NCBI GenBank assembly: GCA_903842235.1
Contig: CAIMLG010000017.1
Span: forward strand, 1-45,673
Reading direction: 5' to 3'
Length of the DNA stretch: 45,673 bases
DNA from: an uncultured Verrucomicrobia subdivision 3 bacterium
Lineage (GTDB): Bacteria; Verrucomicrobiota; Verrucomicrobiia; Limisphaerales; UBA11358
Below, one piece after another: positions 8,755-16,987 of this stretch; position 1 is the stretch's first letter; every line of letters starts with the position of its first letter. The notes below the pieces were generated by a model. That model had not been told where the DNA came from and ran no database searches. It was given only the letters and a program-made list of their open reading frames with translations. The translations under genes and the position numbers were made by a program.

Positions 8755-11421
8755 TCAGTCTTCATCCGTCTTGGTCACGGCCCATTGGGGGTAGGGTTTG
8801 GCTCCCATCGTTGCGCGCCACAGGATGTGGTTCAGCACCTCCTCCGGGCATTGGTCGGGCTGGTCCAGCGGCAGTTGCGCGGAAACGCAAGCATCCCGAC
8901 GCAGTTGCGCGTCGGCAATCTGCTTGGGCGCGGGATTCATTTTATCCAAGGGCACTCGGTTGGTTACGGCGGTAAAGACGGTGAAGTCCGGAACATTGGT
9001 GAAACAGTTAAAGAGCGGGGTCGCGGTGGCATCCATCTGGTTCATCGGCGGCAAGCCCAGCATCAGTTCAATCGTGCGCAGCAAGCTGGTTTGATTGTAT
9101 TGCGTGCTGACCACGGCGTGGCGTTTGGTGAAGGCGCTGATGACATAGGCCGTAGTGCGGTAGCCACTGACATGATCCCAGCCGTTCTGCGGATCATCCT
9201 CGACGGCGATCAAACAGGTGTCCGCCCAATATTTGCTGCGGCTCAACGCTTCGACAATCTGGCCGAAGGCGAGATCGTTGTCGGCGACCATCGCGGCGGG
9301 CGTGGGCTTGCCGGCATCGGTGCCGCTGGTATGGTCGTTGGGCAATCCTAATACCGTCAGCGCCGGCAAATTGTCCCGTTCAGCGTATTCTTTAAGTTTA
9401 TTGTTAAAAAACGCCGCGCGCCACCCGTCGGGCACGGAAAGGTCCCAACCATTATAGCCCGGCACCATGAACGAGCCCACTGCCGCAATGTCCGGCTCGC
9501 AGGTGTATTCAATTTCGTTTGCGCCGGTGGTGAAATCGCGCCAGCACTCGGAAAACCCGATTTTCTGTTTTCGCGCCGGATTTTTCCAGCGCTTATGTCC
9601 CGTGGTGAACTCGCCGAAGTTGGCGACGGTTTGGCCATGCGCCAGCGCGTTATCCCAGAGAAAGCCGGCGGGAGAAAAGGCCAGGGCATCGCTCGTGCGC
9701 TCGCCGCCGCCGCCCGCTGGATAGCTCCGCGGCCAACCGGCAAACTCCCGTTCCACATAATCCGTGGCGATGCCGCTATCCGCCCAATTGTGGCCGTCGG
9801 CGCTCAAAATGCCGCAGCAATAGGTGTTGTCCAGCAGGGCAAATTCCCGCACCAGCTGGTGCTGATTGGGCGTCACCCGTTCGCCAAAGATGCACAAGTC
9901 CGCCGCCCCGTTGCCTTCCTTCACATCCCCGAGCACCTGGTCGTAACTGCGGTTTTCCTTGATGATATAAATGACATGCTTGAACACGCTGGGTTCGCCG
10001 GCGCGTTCCGGCACCGGGACGGGCGTCCGACCGGGGCGCGGGGGTAATTTGGCCTGGGCGAGCAACGGATACCGCAGATTGGTCAGCGCTTGTTTCGTGA
10101 ATTCCGTGAGTTTGGCTTGCGTCGGAATGGCCACCAGCGATAGCGTGCCGCAATATTGATGGGTGTTGTAGCCGCGACCGGTCGCCCCCCGCCGGCCCTT
10201 TTGCGGCTGCGTAGCAATGTCCTTGAGATTCGCCACGCACAGTTGGTCGCGCCGGCCGTCAACCACGATGGCGCCGGGAAACCAGCCCACGGGGAGCAGG
10301 CCAAGGAGCTTGGTTGCCCCCGGTTTGAATTGAAAAACCGCCACGGCGTTCTGGGTGCCATTGCAGACAAACAGTTTTCCCCCCGACCGGTCAAAGGCGA
10401 GCGCGTTCGGTTGCGCGCCGAACAAATCCCCCGGATTCAACCGCGCGCAAACCGTCTCGATCACCTGGTCATTACGCGTATCAATCACGCTCAGGGAATC
10501 ACTCCCGGCGTTCGCCGCAACAAGGAATTTTTTGTCGGGCGACAAGGCCAGCGCACACGCGTGGAGTCCGGTGAGTAATTCGCCACTCCCCGTCCCGGCG
10601 TCCGCGCCCAGATCAATCATCGTCACCGAGCCTTCGCTGGCAATGCCCCGGGCATCCACCCGAACGTGGGAACCTTCCCCGGCTGGGCCCGTCCGGCTAT
10701 TGGGATCAGGGCGACGACCAGCCCAGTTGCTGACGTAAGCTTTATTGCGGCACAGCACGACATTGAAAGGGGCCATCCCCACGTTCCACTGTCGCAAGGT
10801 TTTACCCGTCGCCGTGTCCAGTTCCAAGAGCCGGTTGGAAAGATTGCCGGCGACGTAGAGTTTTTTGCCGTCAGCGGAAACCGCGAGGCCGGTGGGAATT
10901 TCCTCGTTGCGGGTCGGAATCTGGGTGGGCGGCAGGGCCATCGAAAACAGCGGGGAAATGCTGTTGTCCCGGCTGACTTTGAACACCTTGATGTCGCCGT
11001 TGACATTCGCCAGATAAATCCGCGCGCCATCCGGCGAAAACGCCAGGCCGGTGAAACTCAACTGCGCTTGGCCATCCGGGGAGAGGATTCGCTCGGTAAT
11101 CGCCTCGGGTTCTTTCGCCTGGTCGGACGGAAATTCAACGTGCTGGATAACCTCGCCGGTCGCCGGATCGAGAGCCGCCAGTTCGTGCGTCAGCCCGGCG
11201 GTGACGAGAATTTTTCCATTCGGGCTCAACGCCAGCGCCAGCGGGCGCATCCCGGGCAGATTAATCAACGTGCCGGCCGGCGTGACGATTTGATTGGCTG
11301 GGGTTACCAGCGAACGACCGACGCGGCCGACGGGCAAAACCGTCTCCGGGAAGTCGTCCGCGAACAATTGAGTGACCGTGCCAGCCAGCGCCAGCAGCAC
11401 ACGATAATTGAGATTTTTCAT
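8755..11421 (-). CDS. Secreted YncE-like beta-propeller / phosphoesterase (alkaline phosphatase superfamily) protein
   Basis: This is an 888-residue exported protein. It has a Sec signal peptide (MKNLNYRVLLALAGTVTQLFA), then a seven-bladed YVTN/YncE-type propeller (about residues 25-430). Repeated LALSPNGKILVTAG- and SADGKKLYVAGN-like blades mark the propeller. A C-terminal phosphoesterase domain (about 475-860) of the phospholipase C/acid phosphatase type follows, with IYIIKENRSYDQVLGD, SADGHNWADSGIATDY, PNDHTSG and VEDDPQNGWDHV supplying the metal ligands. This two-domain layout is known as bifunctional YncE/alkaline-phosphatase-family protein, but its substrate has not been settled to my knowledge. 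It stands alone, 183 bases from holB and upstream of tRNA-Asp on the same strand. Organic phosphate scavenging is a reasonable but unproven role. Confidence 0.87.
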   Translation of the reverse strand: MKNLNYRVLLALAGTVTQLFADDFPETVLPVGRVGRSLVTPANQIVTPAGTLINLPGMRPLALALSPNGKILVTAGLTHELAALDPATGEVIQHVEFPSDQAKEPEAITERILSPDGQAQLSFTGLAFSPDGARIYLANVNGDIKVFKVSRDNSISPLFSMALPPTQIPTRNEEIPTGLAVSADGKKLYVAGNLSNRLLELDTATGKTLRQWNVGMAPFNVVLCRNKAYVSNWAGRRPDPNSRTGPAGEGSHVRVDARGIASEGSVTMIDLGADAGTGSGELLTGLHACALALSPDKKFLVAANAGSDSLSVIDTRNDQVIETVCARLNPGDLFGAQPNALAFDRSGGKLFVCNGTQNAVAVFQFKPGATKLLGLLPVGWFPGAIVVDGRRDQLCVANLKDIATQPQKGRRGATGRGYNTHQYCGTLSLVAIPTQAKLTEFTKQALTNLRYPLLAQAKLPPRPGRTPVPVPERAGEPSVFKHVIYIIKENRSYDQVLGDVKEGNGAADLCIFGERVTPNQHQLVREFALLDNTYCCGILSADGHNWADSGIATDYVEREFAGWPRSYPAGGGGERTSDALAFSPAGFLWDNALAHGQTVANFGEFTTGHKRWKNPARKQKIGFSECWRDFTTGANEIEYTCEPDIAAVGSFMVPGYNGWDLSVPDGWRAAFFNNKLKEYAERDNLPALTVLGLPNDHTSGTDAGKPTPAAMVADNDLAFGQIVEALSRSKYWADTCLIAVEDDPQNGWDHVSGYRTTAYVISAFTKRHAVVSTQYNQTSLLRTIELMLGLPPMNQMDATATPLFNCFTNVPDFTVFTAVTNRVPLDKMNPAPKQIADAQLRRDACVSAQLPLDQPDQCPEEVLNHILWRATMGAKPYPQWAVTKTDED

Positions 11422-11615
11422 AATTTAATCATTCCCGGCGCATCACCGCCATGCCCAATGGACGCAGCTGGCGGGTCTAAAATTACGGCAAAAACCGGAG
11501 GGGGATGGGGTATTCCTTGGTCTGCGACTTACCTGAGCGATGCGGCCAGCAGGCGGATCGCTAAAACGGCGGTAACGCCCAACCCCGGAAAACCCAGGAA
11601 AACGCCAAAAAAAGA

Positions 11616-11692
11616 TGGCGGGAGTGGCGGGGCTCGAACCCGTAACCTCTGCCGTGACAGGGCAGCGCTCTAACCAATTGAGCTACACCCCC
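11616..11692 (-). tRNA. tRNA-Asp (GTC)
   Basis: The 77-base cloverleaf can be folded by eye. The acceptor is GGGGGTG/CACTCCC with one G-T pair, the D stem is GCTC/GAGC, and the anticodon arm is CTGCC-CTGTCAC-GGCAG with anticodon GTC. The T loop is TTCGAGC. The discriminator is G73, as expected for Asp, and CCA is encoded. The outermost T-stem pair is A-C rather than Watson-Crick. Confidence 0.95.
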
Positions 11693-11771
11693 GCGAAGGG
11701 GAGCGGTAAGGTAAAAAAACTTTCCGGCGGAGTCAAGTTTTGCTTCAGAAAGCGGATTCGGCAGGCGGCCC

Positions 11772-14426
11772 CTATTTGCCCATCTGCCCGCGCGTCACCC
11801 CAAGCTGATTGAAGAGGCGCAAGTCGCGCCATAGCTGGGTGCCGGTAATTTCGCCGCGCAGCAGTTGCCGGTATTTGGCCAGCGTGCGCTCCACTTCGTC
11901 GGGCGTTTCGTTCAGAAATTCCACGCGAAAATTGCGGACGCCCAACGCGAGCATCCGCTCAATGTATTCCGCGCCGGTCTGGGCCTGCGAGTTGAAGACG
12001 GTATTGCGGCAGCCAGCATCGGCCTTGAGCGGGTGCTCCGCGCCCACGCGGTCGCGGAGGCGCACGTCATGCACATCGCACGGGCGGCCGCAGTCGCGGA
12101 AATCCTTGCCGCTGGACAAGAACGCGCAGAACACGCAGTGCTCCATGTGAAACATCGGCATGTGCTGGTGAATGGTGATCTCGAACCACTCCGGCGGTGC
12201 GGCTTGCAACAAGGCTTCGAGCTGCGTGAAGTTTAAATCGTAACTCGCGGTAACGCGCTCCAGCCCGAATTGGTTTTTGAAATAGTCCGCCGTGATGCGG
12301 TTAGCCACATTCAGCGAGAAATCGCCCACGCGGCGGGTATCCGAGAAAAACTTCAGGTGATCGTAGTTGCGGACGAGGTAGCCATCGGCGTTGCAGGAGC
12401 GGACTTGCTTGAGAATCCACTCATCGCCCGGCTTGAAGATGCGCGGCGGGGCGACGAAAATTCCCGGCGCGGATGGAGGATTGAGGGTGGCGGATGGCGC
12501 ACAGCCGCTGCGCGCGGTGTGAAAGAGGGTAACGGCTTCGCGGTATTTCTTGGGGTCTTCAAACTCGCAATAGATCGTGGTCTGGCCGCATTTCAGCGCG
12601 GCTTCGAGCTGCGCGAGATTGCGCACAAGGACGATCAGGGTCGGGTCTGGCGCCTGGGATTTTGGGTCTGGGGTGGCAGCCTTCGCGAGACTCCCCAGAT
12701 CCAAGACGCCATCCCCCAGCTCCCACGCCTTAGGCTCTTCCCGTTGCTTCACCAATTCCAACACGACTTCGCGGCGGAGGCGGTTCAATTCGCTCACCGG
12801 CACCAGCACCTCACCAGCTAGGAAATTCTTCAGTTCGCCGAGCTTGAACGGCGTGCCGCCTAGGCGCCCCAATTGATCGCGCAATTTTTCTTCCGTAAGC
12901 GGTAGTTTCTCCGCCTTAGCCAGCGGCATGGCGGAATCGGCTTTTGCCATATTGCCGGCTTCATCGCGCAGGATCAGCGTCAGCGGCTGGCCAACTTCAC
13001 CATAAACCTCAATGGTGACGGGGCGTTGGAAGCGGATGGCATCCCCTTCAAAGCTCTGGCGCAACCGCTTGTCGAGTTCGGGATCGCTGGTTTTCCAAAT
13101 TTTGTCGCCGACGTGAACGCGCAGAAAGTTGATGTCGCCGTAGCCAAAGCGCAGCTCGGTCAGCTTCTGGCCGGGAATCTTGAAGCGCGGTTCCTGAATT
13201 TCGTAAATTCGCCCGCCTTCTTCTTTTTCATCGGGGTGGCCGCCATCAAATACAATGCCGTCGCCCAGTTTGACGGGCGCGGCGAGCGCCACGATCACGC
13301 CGTCGCGGACGATCTTCGCCACTTCGCCAAGATACACGCCGCGTTTCTTGCCAAAGCGCGCATGAACCAACTGCCGGTTGTCTGTGCCGCCAAACCAGCC
13401 GGTGAACAGCCCGCGCGAAAACGTCATCTCCATCTCGTAGCGGTCGGAATTTGAACCACCAGGTAACGAAGGAACCAAGTTTTCCGCGTTTTGTTGCTTT
13501 GTTTCTTGGTTGTTAATCAATTTGTCCAAGGCGGCGCGGTAGAGGCGCGTGATGCTGGCGACATATTCCGGCGCTTTCAAGCGGCCTTCAATTTTCAGCG
13601 AGGCCACGCCGGAGCGGACGATCTCCGGCAGAATCTCCAGCCCGGCCAAATCCTGCGGACTGAGCAAATACTTCTTGTCGCCCAGCGGCACCAGCTTGCC
13701 ATCGCTGACCAAATCATAGGGCATCCGGCACGCCTGCGCGCATTCGCCGCGATTGGCCGAGCGGCCGCCCAGCGATTCGCTGGTGAGGCATTGTCCGGAA
13801 TACGCCACGCACAATGCACCGTGGACAAACACTTCGAGCGGCAGGGTGGGGCGAGCGGCCGCGCGAGCCGGTTCTTCAGCCAACTCCCCGGCTCGCGGGG
13901 ACGCTCGCCCTACCGCATTGATTTTCTCGATCTCGGCGATGGAACATTCCCGCGCCAGCACCACCAGATTGCAGCCGAGGTCGCGGGCAAAATCCACGCC
14001 CGCCGGGCTGGTGATGGTCATTTGCGTGGAGACGTGGATCGGGAAATCCGGCGAGAGCTGCCGGATCAGCCGGCAGATGCCCACGTCCTGCACGATGGCG
14101 GCATCCACGCCCGCCGCAATGATGGTGCGCAAAAACTGTTCCGCCTCGGCCAGCTCGTTCTGAAATACGAGCGTGTTGAAGGTGAGGTAGCCTTTCACGC
14201 CGCGCCGGTGGAGATACTGCATCAGCCGCCGGACATCGCCGAGGGTGAAATTATTCGCCCGCATCCGCGCATTGAATTTATCCAGCCCAAAATAGATGGC
14301 GTCGGCCCCGTTCTCCACGGCGGCCCGGGCGCACGCCCAGTCGCCGGCCGGCGCGAGCAATTCCGGCCGCCGGCCAGTTGCGGCGGGCAAGTGGTCGGCG
14401 GTCACCGTGGCGCTAGGGCTGGTCAT
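11772..14426 (-). CDS. Peptidase U32 family protein, RlhA-like (rRNA hydroxylation), with a palindromic insertion
   Basis: This is an 884-residue U32-family protein. The N-terminal TIM-barrel-like domain begins RRPELLAPAGDWACARAAVENGADAIYFG. The family signature EVFVHGALCVAYSGQCLTS and the Cys-containing CAQACRMPYDL follow, then a DUF3656-like middle region (about residues 370-560). A C-terminal segment carries more cysteines (CVFCAFLSSGKDFRDCGRPC). E. coli RlhA hydroxylates 23S rRNA C2501, while TrhP acts on tRNA. Length and the middle domain favour the RlhA branch, but specificity is inferred. Residues about 171-195 (VGRASPRAGELAEEPARAAA) are a 72-base inverted repeat inserted in frame just before EVFVHGALC, where relatives have only a short loop. 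tRNA-Asp lies just downstream. Confidence 0.85.
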   Translation of the reverse strand: MTSPSATVTADHLPAATGRRPELLAPAGDWACARAAVENGADAIYFGLDKFNARMRANNFTLGDVRRLMQYLHRRGVKGYLTFNTLVFQNELAEAEQFLRTIIAAGVDAAIVQDVGICRLIRQLSPDFPIHVSTQMTITSPAGVDFARDLGCNLVVLARECSIAEIEKINAVGRASPRAGELAEEPARAAARPTLPLEVFVHGALCVAYSGQCLTSESLGGRSANRGECAQACRMPYDLVSDGKLVPLGDKKYLLSPQDLAGLEILPEIVRSGVASLKIEGRLKAPEYVASITRLYRAALDKLINNQETKQQNAENLVPSLPGGSNSDRYEMEMTFSRGLFTGWFGGTDNRQLVHARFGKKRGVYLGEVAKIVRDGVIVALAAPVKLGDGIVFDGGHPDEKEEGGRIYEIQEPRFKIPGQKLTELRFGYGDINFLRVHVGDKIWKTSDPELDKRLRQSFEGDAIRFQRPVTIEVYGEVGQPLTLILRDEAGNMAKADSAMPLAKAEKLPLTEEKLRDQLGRLGGTPFKLGELKNFLAGEVLVPVSELNRLRREVVLELVKQREEPKAWELGDGVLDLGSLAKAATPDPKSQAPDPTLIVLVRNLAQLEAALKCGQTTIYCEFEDPKKYREAVTLFHTARSGCAPSATLNPPSAPGIFVAPPRIFKPGDEWILKQVRSCNADGYLVRNYDHLKFFSDTRRVGDFSLNVANRITADYFKNQFGLERVTASYDLNFTQLEALLQAAPPEWFEITIHQHMPMFHMEHCVFCAFLSSGKDFRDCGRPCDVHDVRLRDRVGAEHPLKADAGCRNTVFNSQAQTGAEYIERMLALGVRNFRVEFLNETPDEVERTLAKYRQLLRGEITGTQLWRDLRLFNQLGVTRGQMGK
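13844..13915. repeat. 72-bp palindromic (REP-like) element inserted in frame in the U32 gene
   Basis: The arms GGGTGGGGCGAGCGGCCGCG... and the reverse complement of ...CGCTCGCCCTACCG match at 24 of 28 positions across a 16-base centre. The length is a multiple of three, so the element reads through as about 24 residues without a stop. I recall GRASPRAG-type translations scattered in related genomes, which suggests a mobile intragenic repeat, but only one copy is visible here. Confidence 0.75.
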
Positions 14427-14572
14427 TTTAAGTGCGGGAACTTAGCACGAAGGGGCCAAGGCACAAAGATTCTTCGCGCCCCCGCCGTCCCGGCGGGCTT
14501 CCAACCGGCGCTCCAGACTCCGGGTAAAAAATCAGTTTTAATCCGCGTTTATCTATGTTTATCTGTGGCAAA

Positions 14573-15370
14573 ATGATTCATCCCACCGCCCTCATTCATC
14601 CGCAGGCTAAACTGGGCCCCAATGTTCGCGTCGGCCCGGGGGCCGTGATTGACGCGGCGGTGGCGCTGGGTGCGGACTGCCTCGTGGGACCGCACGTTTA
14701 CCTGACCGGGGTGACGAAAATCGGCGCGGGCAATAAATTCCATGCCGGCTGCGTGATCGGCGATGCGCCGCAAGATTTGAAATATCAGGACGAGCCGACG
14801 CGGCTGCGGATTGGGGATCATAATGTTTTTCGCGAAAATGTCACCGTTCACCGCTCGGCCAAACTGGCCGAAGATACCGTAATCGGCTCGCACAATCTGT
14901 TCATGGTTGGGGCGCACATTGCCCACAACTGCACCGTGGGCGACCACGTCATCATGGCCAACAACGCCACGCTGGGCGGCCATGCCGTGGTGCAAGACCG
15001 GGCGTTTCTCTCCGGTTGCTGCCTCGTGCACCAGTTTTGCCGCGTGGGCACACTGGCCATCATGCAGGGCGGCTCAGCCATCAGCAAAGATTTGCCGCCG
15101 TTCACCGTAGCCCGGGGCGACAATGGGATTTGCGGGCTGAATGTGGTCGGCCTGCGGCGGGCTGGCTTCACGGGAGAGCAGCGGCTGGAATTAAAAAAAC
15201 TCTACATTGCCCTGTTTCGCAGCGGGATCAATTTGCGCGAGGCCATGGCGGCGGCGCAGAAGGCGTTTACCAGCCCCGGAGCCCTGCTGCTGATCGAGTT
15301 TGTGGCGGCGGCCAAACGCGGGGTTTGTGCCGATACCGGCGCTCACCATCGCAGTTCAGACGAAGCATGA
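14573..15370 (+). CDS. lpxA: Acyl-ACP--UDP-N-acetylglucosamine O-acyltransferase
   Basis: LpxA transfers a hydroxyacyl chain from acyl carrier protein to UDP-GlcNAc, the first step of lipid A synthesis, so the organism makes LPS. From the ATG at 14573 the protein has 265 residues, the normal length. It shows left-handed beta-helix hexapeptide repeats (IHPTALIHPQAKLGPNVRVG), the catalytic His region FMVGAHIAHNCTVG, and a helical C-terminal domain (LKKLYIALFRSGINLREA). The tracked start six codons earlier (MFICGK) is less like the family. Unlike the common lpxD-fabZ-lpxA-lpxB cluster, it is alone here and is followed by small membrane proteins. The next gene overlaps its stop by four bases (ATGA). 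Confidence 0.95.
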   Translation: MIHPTALIHPQAKLGPNVRVGPGAVIDAAVALGADCLVGPHVYLTGVTKIGAGNKFHAGCVIGDAPQDLKYQDEPTRLRIGDHNVFRENVTVHRSAKLAEDTVIGSHNLFMVGAHIAHNCTVGDHVIMANNATLGGHAVVQDRAFLSGCCLVHQFCRVGTLAIMQGGSAISKDLPPFTVARGDNGICGLNVVGLRRAGFTGEQRLELKKLYIALFRSGINLREAMAAAQKAFTSPGALLLIEFVAAAKRGVCADTGAHHRSSDEA

Positions 15371-15663
15371 ACTTCCCGCCGGATTACCAAGTGATGGGCG
15401 GCGACGGCCGGGAATATGGTCCGGTTGCCGCCGGTCAAATCCGGCAATGGATTCAGGAGCAGCGGCTGGAGCGCACCACCCCCGTCAAGCGGCTTGACGC
15501 AAAGGACTGGGTGTTTTTGGAATCGCTGCCGGAATTTGCCGACGCCTTTCATTCGCCCAGCCAGCCGCCCAGCCGGACGCGGCGGAAGTGGTGGGTGGCA
15601 GTTTTCCTCGTCTTGGCGGCGGGATTGATTATGCTGGTCTGGAAACAATTTAACCCGCATTGA
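15367..15663 (+). CDS. Small GYF_2 (DUF4339) domain membrane protein
   Basis: This 98-residue protein starts at an ATG overlapping the lpxA stop (ATGA), which implies translational coupling. The N-terminal GYF_2 domain is recognisable: YQVMGGDGREYGPVAAGQIRQWIQEQRLE followed by an RTTPVKRLDAKDWVFLESLPEF-like segment. One C-terminal helix (WWVAVFLVLAAGLIMLVW) comes next, with a short tail. GYF_2 domains are frequent in Planctomycetes and Verrucomicrobia and are thought to bind proline-rich peptides, but no function is known for this protein. The tracked frame begins at 15016 inside lpxA, so only the part from 15367 is real. Confidence 0.8.
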   Translation: MNFPPDYQVMGGDGREYGPVAAGQIRQWIQEQRLERTTPVKRLDAKDWVFLESLPEFADAFHSPSQPPSRTRRKWWVAVFLVLAAGLIMLVWKQFNPH

Positions 15664-15666
15664 GCC

Positions 15667-16158
15667 ATGTATAAGATCATCGGCACCGACGGCCAAACCT
15701 ACGGCCCCGTCAATTTGGAACAACTGCAGCAATGGCTGCAGCAAAATCGCGTGGATCAGCGCACACCCGTGCTGGTGGAGGGCGCGGCGGCTTGGACCGT
15801 GCTCGGCCTGCTGCCGGCCTTCGCGGCTCATTTCGCCAGCCCCCCGCCGGTCATCACGCCGCTGAAGCCGACGCCCGCCCCCGGTCTCAAGACCAACGGC
15901 TTTGCCACGGCCGGCTTGGTTTGCGGCCTGCTGGCGTGGACCTGTTGCTGCTGTTTTCCGGTGAACCTGCTGGGAGTGGTGTTTTCGGTCATCGCGCTCT
16001 GGCAAATCAGTCTGCAGCCCGATCTTTATGGGGGCCGCACTTTGGCCATGATCGGATTGATTCTGTCCGGGGTGAATCTGGTCTGGACCTGCGGCTTTGC
16101 GCTGCTGGAATTCCTTTCGGCCCCGCTGCCGATCTGGTGGCATCTCGGACGAATGTAA
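15667..16158 (+). CDS. GYF_2 (DUF4339) domain protein with DUF4190-like membrane region
   Basis: This 163-residue protein carries the same GYF_2 domain as its upstream neighbour (MYKIIGTDGQTYGPVNLEQLQQWLQQNRVD), followed by a proline-rich linker. A two-helix membrane part follows (TAGLVCGLLAWTCCCCFPVNLLGVVFSVIALWQI and TLAMIGLILSGVNLVWTCGFALLEF). That part resembles DUF4190, in which a cluster of cysteines or glycines sits between helices. It starts four bases after the previous stop, so the two genes are co-transcribed and may be a duplication of the GYF_2 part. The function is unknown. It is probably an inner-membrane scaffold or sensor. Confidence 0.8.
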   Translation: MYKIIGTDGQTYGPVNLEQLQQWLQQNRVDQRTPVLVEGAAAWTVLGLLPAFAAHFASPPPVITPLKPTPAPGLKTNGFATAGLVCGLLAWTCCCCFPVNLLGVVFSVIALWQISLQPDLYGGRTLAMIGLILSGVNLVWTCGFALLEFLSAPLPIWWHLGRM

Positions 16159-16171
16159 GCAAATTCGCGCT

Positions 16172-16609
16172 GTGACCATCGCCCCGCCCCAAATTTCGCC
16201 GCCGGTCGCCGCTGCGCGCTCTGCCCGCTGGCGGGTCGGGCTGCTTTTGGCCGCTTTGGCGTTGGGGCTGGCGGCGTTGATCTTTTTTTTCAACCCGGCG
16301 ACCCACCAATTTTATCCCCCTTGCCAGTTTCACCGCGTGACCGGCCTGAACTGCCCCGGCTGCGGCATGACGCGGGCGATCTATGCGCTGCTGCATGGTC
16401 ATTTCACTGCCGCGCTCCGGGACAACGCGCTGCTGCTTTTCCTGCTGGCGATCTTGCTGGGGCGCAGTGCCTGGGTCGGGGTTCAAAAACGCCGGGGCCG
16501 GTGGAATGGTCAAATAATTCCGGCAAAATATCTCTGGTTGCTGCTGCTGGTCGCGCTGGTTTTCAGCGTGCTGCGCAACCTGCCCATCGGCAATTTTCTT
16601 TCGCCGTAG
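16172..16609 (+). CDS. DUF2752 membrane protein
   Basis: This small membrane protein of about 145 residues runs from the GTG at 16172, 13 bases after the preceding stop. The tracked ATG at 16097 overlaps the previous gene by about 60 bases and is less likely. An N-terminal helix (VGLLLAALALGLAALIFFF) is followed by the DUF2752 signature YPPCQFHRVTGLNCPGCGMTRAIYALLHGH, then two more helices. The conserved CPGCGxTR motif is the hallmark of the family, whose function is unknown. In Bacteroidetes, Planctomycetes and Verrucomicrobia such genes often sit next to GYF_2 or DUF4190 proteins, as here, so the three genes probably act together in the envelope. Confidence 0.82.
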   Translation: MTIAPPQISPPVAAARSARWRVGLLLAALALGLAALIFFFNPATHQFYPPCQFHRVTGLNCPGCGMTRAIYALLHGHFTAALRDNALLLFLLAILLGRSAWVGVQKRRGRWNGQIIPAKYLWLLLLVALVFSVLRNLPIGNFLSP

Positions 16610-16638
16610 CGGCCGGGTCCCGACCGGTTCCCCCCCAA

Positions 16639-16773
16639 TGGCTGGTCGAGCGCATGGTATTGGATGGCGTCCGAGAAGTGATCGCTGGAAATCGTTTGCG
16701 CGGCGGCTAAACCGGCAATCGTGCGCGCCGCCTTTAAAATCCGGTCATAAGTCTGGCCAGAGATGCCCGCCTC
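16639..16773 (-). pseudogene. Remnant of comM/yifB (Mg-chelatase-like ATPase) C terminus
   Basis: In the minus-strand frame, ISGQTYDRILKAARTIAGLAAAQTISSDHFSDAIQYHALD closely follows the last 40-45 residues of ComM/YifB proteins (typically LSARAYDRILKVARTIADL...AEAIQYRSLDR). Upstream in the same frame no ATPase is left, and after a G/C-run palindrome the frame is unrelated. Downstream it runs on into the DUF2752 gene. This is a decayed fragment of a gene involved in DNA branch migration during transformation. It fills most of the 281-base gap between DUF2752 and tRNA-Met. Confidence 0.65.
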
Positions 16774-16890
16774 TGCCTTCCGATGTTTGACGTGAACGGG
16801 GAAACTCAAATTGTTTCGGGGGGACCCCCCCCGAACTTTGTGCGCTGGTTGTGCGCGAATTCGAAAAACCACCGTTGTCATTGGTATTTA

Positions 16891-16967
16891 TGGTGCCAGC
16901 GAGTGGAATCGAACCACTGACCTCGGGCTTATGAGTCCCACGCTCTAACCAACTGAGCTACGCTGGC
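16891..16967 (-). tRNA. tRNA-Met (CAT), elongator type
   Basis: The cloverleaf of 77 bases has acceptor GCCAGCG/CGCTGGC, D stem GCTC/GAGC, anticodon loop CTCATAA with anticodon CAT, T arm AGTGG-TTCGATT-CCACT, A73 and encoded CCA. The perfectly paired acceptor end excludes initiator tRNA. tRNA-Ile2 (lysidine-modified CAT) is an alternative, but the overall sequence looks like Met. The anticodon stem has an A-G mismatch next to the loop. Confidence 0.9.
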
Positions 16968-16987
16968 CACCCAAACGGTCTGCTATT

